Assembly: GCF_010093535.1 (NCBI RefSeq)
Contig: NW_022985217.1
Location: 66,553 to 130,552 of the forward strand
Length of the DNA: 64,000 bases
From: Lindgomyces ingoldianus
Taxonomy: Eukaryota; Ascomycota; Dothideomycetes; Pleosporales; Lindgomycetaceae
Direction of reading: 5' to 3'
Made by a program: the position numbers and the translations under genes. Positions within the stretch are counted from its first letter, which is position 1. Each line of letters opens with the position of its first letter. Positions 1-10,721 of this stretch are shown one piece after another. Below the pieces are notes generated by a model. It made no database searches. It had not been told where the DNA came from and saw only the letters and a list, made by a program, of their open reading frames with translations.

Positions 1-105
1 CCTTACCTTACCTACCTTGTACGCTGTGCACACTGTACACCACTCTTACTCTTGCTACTTAAGTGCTTATACTATAAGCAGCTAGCTGTTAGAGCCTATT
101 TAACA
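1..105 (+). repeat. Left inverted terminal repeat (truncated by window edge)
   Basis: It matches the reverse complement of 10484-10588 over 105 bp without indels. Differences are all transitions, and this left copy keeps more C and G than the right copy. Similarity stops at about position 106. Confidence 0.75.
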
Positions 106-1299
106 AAAGGGTTTATAGTTTATGCAGTAATAAAAAAGTTAAATACTGCCTTTAGTTAATACATAAATATAATGTATACCTTTTTTATATATTACTTAAT
201 ATATTATTATGCAGTATTTTTATTTTTTAAGTTAATTATATAAAAGTAGCTTACTTATCTCTTTTAAGTAAAAACTACTATATTATATGTAAGCTTAATT
301 TTTTTACTATTAAACTTAATAAGTTACTTCTTTACTAAAATAGTCTTACCTTTTATATAAAACTTTACTTTTTATAGTTTTTTTTTTTATGTAAAATTTT
401 TTATTATAATACTTAAAGTGTTATTTATTTATAAGCTAGTAATACTAAAAGTGTGCTTTTCTTTATTAGTAATTAAGAAGTAGGGGTTATATAAAAAGAT
501 GTACATACGCAGCTTTTTTTTATAGTAGTTATAGTATGTTTTAAACTAATATAGTCCTAATTTAGCAGCTCTATATAAGAGTTATACAACCTAGAGTATT
601 ATATTTAGTAGAAAGCTCTAGCGCATCTCTTTTAGTAGCTTTATATATAGCGTGCGCATAAGCTTATCTGTTAATTAGATATATACTTATATAATATTAT
701 ATAGTTTAAAATGCATTCTGTACATAGCTTTTAGGCTTACTTTTATAGCTAAAAGTAGTCTCTAGCTTATTCTCTAAATAGTTAGTAACTAAGTAAGAAT
801 TTTTCTTTTCTTTTTATCTAAGTAGCTAGTAAACACTAGGTAGAATTTTTTATATAGTTAAGTTATTTTACCTTTTACTTTTTATATAAGGTAAAGGTTA
901 AAAATCTAACTTTTATACTTTATTAAGTTATACACTATAACCTTAAAAGTGCTGTTAGTAATTAAAGTGTCTATTTTTATATAGTCTAATTTTTTTAAAT
1001 AGTTTTTTAAGTATAGTAATTACACTATTTATATAAAGCTTAATAAATAAGGCCTAATTATCCTTTTTTTTCTAAGTTAGAAATACTTAGTCTAGACTTT
1101 ATATAAGTTTTCTTTGCTTTTTACTTCTTTTAGTATTTATATTTTCTCTTTGCACTAGTGCAGCATTACTATTTTAAAGAGCTTAGTCTATAGTAAGCTT
1201 TAGTTCTACCTTTATAACATTTTTATAAAGCTATTTTTTTTTCTTTTTTTTAAAAAATTTTTTTATATAAAGATTAGTTTATCTAGGTTATTTATTATA

Positions 1300-1770
1300 A
1301 GTAAGTTATCTTTTTTTTTCTTTATAGTATAGTTTAACCTGTGTACATTAAAGCTTTAGTAGGCTATTTTTTTTCTTAATAATAACATCTCTCTTTTTAA
1401 TGCTTTTAATCTTATATAGGCTAGTCTAGCTTTTCTTCTCTTTTTATGCTATAATCTTTAAGCTAAGAGAAAGGTTAAGAACTTTATATGTTATAAAGCT
1501 ATTATAAGTATTAATTATATAATTAATGTTTACTTTTATATAGTCTTTTTAAAGTATCTTTATTACTTTTTATACAGCGCTTACTTATGTAATAATGTTT
1601 AGTAATAGTAGAAAGTTTAGGTTAATTCTTAAGTATGCTTTAAAGACTAGCAGTGTAGGTACTAGACTGTGTAGGCTAGCTGTGTTGTTTAGAGCCTTAA
1701 CTGCTATCTGCAGGATAGCCTTATTATTTGTACAGTTACCTAGCTTAGTCTTTAAGATGTTAAACACTTA
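1300..1770 (-). pseudogene. Copia-like retrotransposon pol relic (integrase C-terminal region)
   Basis: A 60-codon open stretch at 1585-1767 (minus strand) reads like the segment of fungal Copia-type polyproteins around a 'LVPTLLVF.AY.R' motif (here LVPTLLVFKAYLRI). That motif is preceded by an AVKALNNTA segment, where family members have AVKA(I/V)NDTAG. Downstream on the same strand (about 1300-1400) the reading breaks up with stops, but it keeps traces of a segment that follows integrase in these elements. Family recognition is from memory. The fragment may be part of a longer minus-strand element interrupted by the Gypsy insertion at 2654-8223. It is clearly non-functional. Confidence 0.5.
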
Positions 1771-2653
1771 TTAGAGAGGTGCGTGTGCACACTTAACCTT
1801 TCTAACTACCTAATGTGCTTCTATAGGCATCTGCCTACATGTAGCTTCTATAATCTTTACATAAGCTTAAAAATCCTTTAAAGTAAAGTTTATACTAGAG
1901 TTATATATAATATAGTTTAAGAGTCTTTAATAGGTGTTAATCTAGTATTTACACAGTGCATCTTAAGTATCTTGTGTAGACATAGATTTTAGAAATGTAG
2001 CAGCCTAAAATAATATGTTTATATTAATAATATATAAGACATCTTTATTATTAATTTATATAACATTAATAATAACTTTATAGTTAAAGTAGGTGTTATT
2101 TTTAATTATAAACTTAAATCTTTATAAGGCCTAGTTATATAATTAGTAGAGGTAGCAGAACTTCTTAATCTCTTCTAGCACTACAGCATTAATGTTATAG
2201 CTAGCGCTAGTTAGCATCTTCTAGAGTCTCTTTATATAAGGGTGTCTAAATTAGTAGTAAAGGCAGTAGAGTTTTAATTTAGTAAAGAAAGACATAGATT
2301 CTTTCTTACTAATATTAAAAAAATGTCTTTATTTTTATATAATAAGTATAGTAGTTTTGTCTTTATATATAATAACATTTAAAATATTATTAAAGTATGC
2401 CTTAAGTTAGTTAGCATTTACTAGTAATAGTAAAAATAGTGTTAAAGTCTCTAAAATGTAGTATATAACTAGACTAATTAAGTTCTAGATTTATACAGTA
2501 CTAATTAATCCTTTTAGTGTCTAGCCTTTAAAGCTAATATCTGTTTAGCTAGGTGTCTAATTAATTTCTATATATAAGTTCTCTTATATGTACGCCTTAA
2601 GTTAGGACTTGCTAATAGTAGAGATCTTTGCTACGCCTATGTCCTATAGTTTA

Positions 2654-2971
2654 TGTCACGGTATCCTCCCTAGATCCTAGACATAACTGTATTAGACGCG
2701 TACTAGAGTATTATTAGTGCACGTCTGACACAAATACAACACAACACAGACATAAACTTAAGCATAAACTGCCTTAATACTAACTAAACCTAGAATAGGC
2801 TTAATTTATACTTAAAGCGCTTAGACTTCTAAGCTAAGTATTTAATTACTAATTTCTTTCTAAACTTTTTTATTTCTTACATAATGTCTTATACCTACTA
2901 TAATACCTTACATAGTAATTAAACTAGACCTCTGTAAAGCTCTATAACCTTACTTATGTATAATTATAATA
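2654..2971 (+). repeat. 5' LTR of the Gypsy element
   Basis: A 318-bp copy aligned without gaps to 7906-8223. It starts tgtcacgg and is preceded by the target duplication gttta. Its terminal CA is mutated to TA. Confidence 0.9.
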
Positions 2972-5289
2972 TTACATTGTGTTAAAACTTTAGCTAAGAA
3001 TAGCCTCTAAATTTAATCTAATAAGCTTAGTACTTACATAACTTTAAGCTATTAGAGTAAGCTAAAAAGCCTTTTAAAAAGCGCTTACTTTATAAAAAAG
3101 CTACTATGTTGTAAGCTTTAAAGCTTTTTAAAAAGACTTTAAAGAACAGCTTTACATTATTAAGTAGTCTATTTCTGCCTTAACTTCTGTTATAGTAGTA
3201 GAAACTAAGAACTTACTAGCCTTAAAGCTTACCTAGAAGTCTAAAGATAGCTTAACTTTTTCCTACTTAACACTACCTATAACTTATAACTTTTTTAACT
3301 TAGTAATAAAATCTAACTAACTTTTTAATCCTTTACTGTTTAATAAAAAACAAAAAGACCTACCTTTCTTTTTATATAAGCTCTAATACAAACTTAAAGA
3401 AAACATAGACTAATTCCCCTCTAAACACTTCTAGTTACTATATACTTACTTTTAACTTAACTATAATATAACAGCCTTAATTAACTTACTAATAAATAAG
3501 AATATTATTAACCTAAATTAATTTATAGTGTTTTTATAAGTAACTTATAGAGACTTAAATAAAAAGTTAACAGCCTTAAGTTACCTAAACACTTTATAAT
3601 AAAAAAAAAAAGCTTTACTTTACACTTTACTAAGTTCTACTAACTTACATTTAATATAGGCCTAAATAAGATAGGTCTAATTACAGCCTTATATAACTCC
3701 CTCTTAACTAAACTATAACGCGCTATAGTAGAAGAACCCCTTCTAAACAACCTTAATGCGTATGTAAACCTAATTACTACCTATAATAATAACATAAGGT
3801 TCCTCCCTATATAAGCCCTAATACACCCTTAAACTAGCGCAGTTATAAATAAGGACTTTAACATAATAAAAATTAATTTAAATTATGCTCTAGTTAGTTC
3901 TAAAAAGTGTAAAGATTATAATAAAAAAAAGTTAATGCTTTAAGTGTAGTAAGTATAGTTATATTTTTTAAAACTGCTTTATTTCTTTTTTTTAAGTCTA
4001 TGTAAGTAGTGCTGCTAGCACTTATTAAAAATTTTTACTATTCTAATTTTATTTCTGTAAGGGCTTTAACTTATATTTAAGCTCTAATCCTTTTTACTAC
4101 TTTTAATGTAGCTGTAGCTATAGCAGTAGGAGCCTGTAAAAAGGCTTGTCCTAGGGCTAAGTTGCCTTTTAAGACTAATTTAACACTAGATCTTTGCTAA
4201 CTTATAGGCTAAGTCCCCTACTAATAACTAAAAGTACTAAGTTAATATTTTTATATATTTATAATAAAAAACTATATTAGCCCTAATATAAGCTCTTATT
4301 AACTTAGAAGTAAATAGTATAGGTTATATTAACAAAGAACTAGCGTGTAAACTAAATCTTTAATTAACACTACTTACCTAAATAATTTACCTAACTAGAT
4401 TTAATAAAAAACAACTTAAAAAAGGTTTTATCTTTTATACTATAACTATTATAATTACTTACTAACACTATAAAGAGCAGATTAAGCTCTATATAATAAA
4501 CATAAGATGTTATAACCTAATTCTAGAACAACTATAGCTATATTAGCATAAAGTTGCCTTTAATTACTAAGAGTAAGTTCTAAACTTTAACTTTTTTTAA
4601 TGCTAAGATATATGCTTATGCTTACACTTAAATAACACTTAAATAGCACTTAATATAGAAGGTTTTTAAACTTACTTTTTAATAACTTAGAAAAAAACTA
4701 CCTAAGTAAGGCTAATAAGCTAAGCCTTTTACTAAAATAGGCTATATAAAATAATTTAATAACTACTTAAACCTAAAAAAAAAAAGCTTTTAAAAAACCT
4801 CTACCTACTTAATTTAGACACAAACTAGGACTTAAACAGTAGATAGACATCTACTATATAGAACTTACTCTATTTGTAACTCTAGCTTAACAACTAAATT
4901 ATAAAATCTACGCAGTTATAATTTCTAATATAGACTAAGCTTTAGCTCTTTAAAAACACACTAACTTAAAAATAATAGTCTCTTAAAACTACTATAACCT
5001 ATTGCATGTTTTTTTTTAAAATAAGTTTAATAAGCTTTTAATATAACATCTATATAATTACTAGATAACTTTTAAGCTTAGTAAATAACTTAGTTATAGG
5101 CTACTATATAAGATGTTGCTAAATAAATTAAAAGTGCTTTAAAAATACTTTAATAAAAACCTAAAAAAAGAGTTTATTTAAGCTAGCTTTTTACTAGTAG
5201 TGTTACTTATACTATTTATAAAGAAACCTAGAGGTAGGCTTTAATTCTGCGTTAACTACTAAAGACTAAATGCTGTTACTATTAAAAAC

Positions 5290-5900
5290 TAATACTTAAT
5301 TTTTTTTTATAAGAAACTTTAAGCTAACTAAGTAAAGCAAAGTATTTTATAAAGTTAGATATTATTACTACCTTTAATAAGCTAAGGATAGTAAAGGGTA
5401 ATAAGTAGCTAACAGCGTTTTAAACCTAATATAGACTATTTAAGTACCTAGTAATGCCCTTTAGCTTAGCTAACACGCCTAGTACTTTTTAACATTTTAT
5501 AAATAACTTACTCTAACCCTACCTAGATGTGTTCTGCACTATGTATATTAATAATATTCTAATCTACAGTAATAGCCTTTTAAAGCACAAACAGCATGTA
5601 CGCCTAGTGCTAAAGGCTATAGAAGAAGTAGGTCTATAACTTAACATAGATAAATACAAGTTCTACTAATTAAAGGTTACATATTTAAGATATATAATCT
5701 TTATAAATAGCATCTAAATAGACCTTATTAAGGTTTAGACTATGCTAGATTAGCAATACTTAAAAGATATAAAAGATGTTTAAGCTTTTATAAAATTTAC
5801 TAACTTTTACTAATAATTTATTAATAACTTTTTACAGCTAGTAAGCCCTATAATTACACTTACTAAAAAAAAAGTTTAATTTAACTTTAACTTAAATTAC
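5290..5900 (+). pseudogene. Degenerate reverse transcriptase domain of the Gypsy element
   Basis: Conceptual translation keeps the fungal Gypsy RT landmarks with RIP-type substitutions. Around 5345-5395 is a KLDII..FNKLR segment. The catalytic box at 5544-5570 reads YINNILIYS instead of the usual YVDDILIYS, because both catalytic Asp codons have become Asn. Several in-frame stops surround these motifs, so the enzyme is dead. Confidence 0.85.
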
Positions 5901-6013
5901 TAATAGTTTTTTAACTAGCTAAAAAAAGCTTTTACTAAAGCTTTAATACTCTACTACTTTAACTCTAAACTACTAATACTTGTAGAAGCTAATGCCTTAG
6001 ACTATGTAGTAGC

Positions 6014-6958
6014 NNNNNNNNNNNNNNNNNNNNNNNNNNNNNNNNNNNNNNNNNNNNNNNNNNNNNNNNNNNNNNNNNNNNNNNNNNNNNNNNNNNNNNN
6101 NNNNNNNNNNNNNNNNNNNNNNNNNNNNNNNNNNNNNNNNNNNNNNNNNNNNNNNNNNNNNNNNNNNNNNNNNNNNNNNNNNNNNNNNNNNNNNNNNNNN
6201 NNNNNNNNNNNNNNNNNNNNNNNNNNNNNNNNNNNNNNNNNNNNNNNNNNNNNNNNNNNNNNNNNNNNNNNNNNNNNNNNNNNNNNNNNNNNNNNNNNNN
6301 NNNNNNNNNNNNNNNNNNNNNNNNNNNNNNNNNNNNNNNNNNNNNNNNNNNNNNNNNNNNNNNNNNNNNNNNNNNNNNNNNNNNNNNNNNNNNNNNNNNN
6401 NNNNNNNNNNNNNNNNNNNNNNNNNNNNNNNNNNNNNNNNNNNNNNNNNNNNNNNNNNNNNNNNNNNNNNNNNNNNNNNNNNNNNNNNNNNNNNNNNNNN
6501 NNNNNNNNNNNNNNNNNNNNNNNNNNNNNNNNNNNNNNNNNNNNNNNNNNNNNNNNNNNNNNNNNNNNNNNNNNNNNNNNNNNNNNNNNNNNNNNNNNNN
6601 NNNNNNNNNNNNNNNNNNNNNNNNNNNNNNNNNNNNNNNNNNNNNNNNNNNNNNNNNNNNNNNNNNNNNNNNNNNNNNNNNNNNNNNNNNNNNNNNNNNN
6701 NNNNNNNNNNNNNNNNNNNNNNNNNNNNNNNNNNNNNNNNNNNNNNNNNNNNNNNNNNNNNNNNNNNNNNNNNNNNNNNNNNNNNNNNNNNNNNNNNNNN
6801 NNNNNNNNNNNNNNNNNNNNNNNNNNNNNNNNNNNNNNNNNNNNNNNNNNNNNNNNNNNNNNNNNNNNNNNNNNNNNNNNNNNNNNNNNNNNNNNNNNNN
6901 NNNNNNNNNNNNNNNNNNNNNNNNNNNNNNNNNNNNNNNNNNNNNNNNNNNNNNNNNN
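6014..6958. other. Assembly gap (945 Ns) inside the Gypsy element
   Basis: A run of N. By position it should hold the RNaseH and the start of the integrase. Its true length is unknown. Confidence 0.99.
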
Positions 6959-7656
6959 TGTCTTAGCCTTTTAGGACAAACTCTGTAAATAGCTTTAAAT
7001 TATCCTTTATCTATTTACAGCTTTTTACCTAGAGACTAATAGCTAGACTAAGAACATAAACACTATAATAAAATAAGTTTTATAAGTGTACATAAACTAC
7101 TAGTAAGATAACTAGGTAAAATAGTTAGCTACAGCATAGTTTAAAGCTAATAACATAACATTTAAATTAACATAAGTATCTTTATTCTTAGCAAACTATA
7201 AATACTACTCTTAAATAAAATTTAAACTACTTATAAATATCCCCTAACTAACTTATTAATTTATATAAGTAATAAATATAAATAGACTTATTAATAAGAT
7301 CTAAAACATATCTAAATATGTTTATAAAAAGCTTACATAAGCTTAAGCTTTTTAATAAGAGTACATAAACTAATTCTAAACCTCTGCCCCTGTGTATGCA
7401 GCTAGTAAGAAGGTCTAGCTAGACACTAGAAATATCTAAATAAACTAATAATTAAAGAAACTTAATTAAAAGAACTTTAGCCCCTTTATAGTAGCTTATA
7501 TAGTTTTATTACATACTTACTAATTAATCCTACCTAACAGCATAAAAATACACCCTGTGTTCTACGTATTGTTGCTGCGCTAAGTAGCCCTTAAATCTAA
7601 CTATCTACCTAGACAGCTAAACCTGCTACCTAAACCTGTTATTATAAATAATAAAC

Positions 7657-7780
7657 TAAAATATGTTATAGAAGATGTTAAATAGATCTAGTTTAATAAA
7701 AAAAAATATATCTATAAATACTTTATAAAATAGACTAGATATAACAAACTATTATAGAAACCTATAGAAGCCCTATAAAA
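7657..7780 (+). pseudogene. Degenerate chromodomain at the end of the Gypsy pol
   Basis: The translation reads as a chromodomain relic: YVIEDV, then stops in place of D/W codons, then FNKKKYIYKYFIK, a stop at the expected Trp, TRYNKLL and KPIEA where WEPIE.. is expected. A chromodomain C-terminal to the integrase defines chromoviruses and is thought to steer insertion to heterochromatin. Stop codons show it is inactive. Confidence 0.75.
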
Positions 7781-7905
7781 AAACTCTGTAGTAACTTAAT
7801 TCTATGCCTAATACCTATCTAAACTAAACTTATACCCTAATAAAGACAACTTAATGCTAGAACTACTAATGTAAAGAATTCCTTTCTTAATAAAAGGGGG
7901 GGTAC

Positions 7906-8223
7906 TGTTACAGTATCCTCTCTAGATCCTAGATATAACTGTATTAAATGTGTACTAGAGTATTATTAGTGCATGTCTAACATAAATATAACATAACATA
8001 GACATAAACTTAAGCATAAACTGCTTTAACACTAACTAAACCTAAAATAGGCTTAATTTATACTTAAAGCACTTAAACTTTTAAGCTAAGTATTTAATTA
8101 CTAATTTTCTTTTAAACTTTTTTGTTCCTTACACAACGTTTTGTACCTACTATAATACCTTACGTAGTAATTAAACTAGACCTCTGTAAAGCTCTATAAC
8201 CTTACTCGTGCACAATCATGACA
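7906..8223 (+). repeat. 3' LTR of the Gypsy element
   Basis: A 318-bp copy starting tgttac and ending tgaca, directly followed by the target duplication gttta (8224-8228). It pairs with 2654-2971. Confidence 0.9.
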
Positions 8224-10086
8224 GTTTACCTTAGTATACTATATAGTATTAGTTATTAAGAATAAACTGCTTAGCATATTTTTTAAGTTTAATGCTATAA
8301 ATGTCTTTTTTTGTTGCACAGTGTAGATAAGTAGTAAAGGTAAAGTAGTTAATAGCTTTTTTAGCATTTTTACTTTTTTATTTTATTTTCTTTATATTAT
8401 GTAAATTATTTTTTTTTAAAGTAACTTTTAAAGTCTTAGATGTATAAAGTAATAGCTTTATATAATAAAGTTTTATTATAAAAATCTTTATATAAGGTAA
8501 CATACTAGTTCTTTACTTATATATAGTTATTATAAGAGTAGTTTAATAACTAATATTTTTTTATAGCAGATAAAGCACTTCTTTATCTATGTATAGTTAT
8601 CTCTAGATTGTAGCCTAAACTTAAATAAAGATCTTTTATGTTATTTTTTTTATATAAAGGGAAGCTTTCTTTTTATTATGCAGACTCTTATTATGCAAAG
8701 TTATATTAGTAGTTTATGTAGTATACATTAGGCAGTTTCTAGAGGTATTAGTTTACTTTTTAGTTTATAGTAACTTAAAGTAATGCTTATAAGTTACTAA
8801 ATAAGGCTTTACATAAAAGCTTAATAGTAAATATAGCATGTTCTAGTTCTAGTTATTCTTAACAGGCTTATATAATAGTAGTATATAGTAAAACATCTTT
8901 TTAAAATTTTATTTTTAGTGCTTTTTATATAAGTGTAAGCTTATTAATTATTATTTTAAAAGCTTTATATAAACTCTTATTAAAGTTTTTTTATTAGTAT
9001 TATGTAAAAGTTATTATTATTTAGTCTATCTAGTACTAGCTATAGTTTACATTAGTGTTAAAGTAACTACTTAAGGTGTTATATAAATGCTTCTAGTTAT
9101 GTCTAAGGCCTATGTTATGTATATAGTACATATTTACCTAACTTTTTAAAATATCTAGAAAAATGTCTATATACTAAGTTTTTTAAATATCTAGCTATTA
9201 ACATAAATTAATAAAAAATTTTATTTTATTTATAAAAATATTATATAGTTAACTTATATAGTTATTATCTTTTTTTTATACTTTTTAAAATTATATAATT
9301 TTATTTACTAAAAGTTTTTTTTTAGTAGTTTCTTTTTAGAGTAGAAGTTTGTACAGGCTGTAATGTAGTATAGATTGTGCAGGTGGTATTAGTAGTGCAT
9401 ACACTACTGCAGGCGGTAGTGTGTACAATTAAAGGTGTGGAGCAGGCGTTAGGTAGAGTGGCATGTATTGTTTATACAGTGATTAGTGTAGTGCTAGCTA
9501 AGGTGTAGAAGCAGGTAATGCTAGTATGTTTAGTGTTAATAGCAGCATTATGTTTAGTCTACTTTTATGTAAAGCCTTATATAGTAATAAAGGTTATGTA
9601 TAAAGCTTTTTTAGTATAATTACTTTTTTTTATGCTATATTATATAGCTTCTAGGCTTAGGTACCTTTAGTACCTAGCTATAGTGTAATTCTTTTATTTT
9701 TTAGCACTTATATAAGCTTTTTTTTAAACACATAGCTAAGTGCTAAGAAGTTTTATAGTGTTTATTTTTTAAAATTTTTTATATACACACTTAAAAAAGT
9801 AGCGCCTTTCTAAGTTATTATATATAAATTAGTAATTATATAACTTATATATAATTAAGTTTATAAGCTTATTAGAGCTTCTAACATGTTAATTTTATTA
9901 TTTTAGTACTCTAGGCTAGTTTTATTTTATAGTGTTACTTTTAATATCCTTATATTTTTTATAAGTTATTTATATAATAAAAATTATTTTTTATTTTTTT
10001 TATTATTATATAGAGTTATTAGTTACTAATAAGATTTTATTATAATAGTATAGTTAATTACTTTTTTAGTAAATTACACAGGTACT

Positions 10087-10318
10087 GCTATTATCTAGCT
10101 GCTAGGTTGTGCAGCTTTAATAGCTTTAGTATACACTTTATAGTATCTTCTTTTTACTTTGTATAGTAGTAGAGCTTACTATATAATATAAAAAATTAAT
10201 GTGCTATTATCTAGCTACTAGGTTGTGCAGCTTTAGTAGCTTTAGTGTACGTCTTACACTATTTTCTTTTTACTTTATACAGTAGCAAAGCTTACTATAT
10301 AATGTAAAAGATTAATCT
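10087..10318 (+). repeat. Two-copy tandem repeat, 116-bp period
   Basis: Copies start at 10087 and 10203 with gctattatctagct. They differ mainly by C/T and G/A changes. The pair lies near the right end of the island, as subterminal repeats do in some DNA transposons. Confidence 0.8.
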
Positions 10319-10326
10319 ACTATTTT

Positions 10327-10450
10327 AAAAAATAAGTAACTAAATAAAGTACTTTATAAAGTGTAAGTGCTTTATTATTACTTTTTTTAAAAAATAAGTA
10401 ATAAAATAAAGTACCTTATAAAGTATAAGTACTTTATTATTACTTTTACT
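10327..10450 (+). repeat. Two-copy tandem repeat, 62-bp period, with internal dyad
   Basis: Copies begin at 10327 and 10389 with aaaaaataagtaa. Each contains an inverted pair around aaataaagtac and its complement, so each unit could fold as a hairpin. Confidence 0.75.
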
Positions 10451-10483
10451 AATTTATAGTTAATTAAATTAACTACTAATTAG

Positions 10484-10588
10484 TGTTAAATAAGCTTTAA
10501 TAGCTAGCTGCTTATAGTATAAGCACTTAAGTAGTAAAAGTAAGAGTAGTGTATAGTGTACATAGTGTATAAGGTAGGTAAAGTAAAA
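10484..10588 (-). repeat. Right inverted terminal repeat of the island
   Basis: The reverse complement matches 1-105 without gaps. Outside it (10589 onward) base composition shifts towards normal and CpG-containing sequence appears within about 60 bp. Confidence 0.75.
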
Positions 10589-10671
10589 GTAATATATTTC
10601 TAGTTCTATTACTCTTGTCTTTTCTCTGTATAAAGGAAAGGGGGGATATCTAGATGTTCGCGCACAGAGGT

Positions 10672-10721
10672 TCGCGCACGAGCATTATGTGACATAGATA
10701 CGTGATCCTGCTCGTGCGCGA
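10672..10721. other. Strong inverted repeat (12-bp stem, 26-nt loop) just outside the island
   Basis: tcgcgcacgagc at 10672-10683 is the exact reverse complement of 10710-10721. A further partial copy (ttcgcgcac) lies at 10658-10666. The stem is GC-rich and keeps CpG, unlike the RIP-mutated DNA to its left. Confidence 0.8.

Larger units (their letters stand above)
2654..8223 (+). mobile_element. Gypsy-type (chromovirus) LTR retrotransposon, RIP-inactivated
   Basis: A full-length LTR element of 5,570 bp including 945 Ns. Two 318-bp direct repeats (2654-2971 and 7906-8223) start TGT. The right copy ends in CA, while the left end has mutated to TA. A perfect 5-bp target duplication, gttta, flanks it (2649-2653 and 8224-8228). 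A purine-rich tract (7889-7902) precedes the 3' LTR, as expected for plus-strand priming. Coding traces in order are reverse transcriptase (about 5290-5900), a gap, then an integrase region ending in a chromodomain (about 7657-7780), all full of stops. The RT-RNaseH-INT-chromodomain order is that of chromovirus Gypsy elements. LTR differences are all transitions in both directions, which points to RIP rather than simple ageing. Confidence 0.9.
1..10588. mobile_element. RIP-mutated composite repeat island bounded by inverted terminal repeats
   Basis: This block is extremely AT- and TpA-rich and contains no intact gene. Its two ends are inverted copies of each other: positions 1-105 match the reverse complement of 10484-10588. 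Every difference I see between the two copies is a C/T or G/A transition. Inside lie a complete but dead Gypsy element (2654-8223), a Copia-like pol relic on the minus strand, and tandem subterminal repeats near the right end. The left repeat runs off the window edge, so the outer border and any target duplication cannot be seen. Inverted ends would fit a large TIR DNA transposon, but no transposase was recognised in the remaining arms. A chance inverted pair of dispersed repeats is the alternative. Confidence 0.6.

Noticed and set aside
1..20. Telomeric repeat at the window start
   Set aside because: The ccttacc-type sequence is not the TTAGGG/CCCTAA fungal telomere repeat and is mirrored at 10588 as part of the inverted repeat.
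10080..10450. CRISPR-like or satellite array
   Set aside because: Only two copies of each unit with no spacers; simple tandem duplication in fungal repeat DNA.
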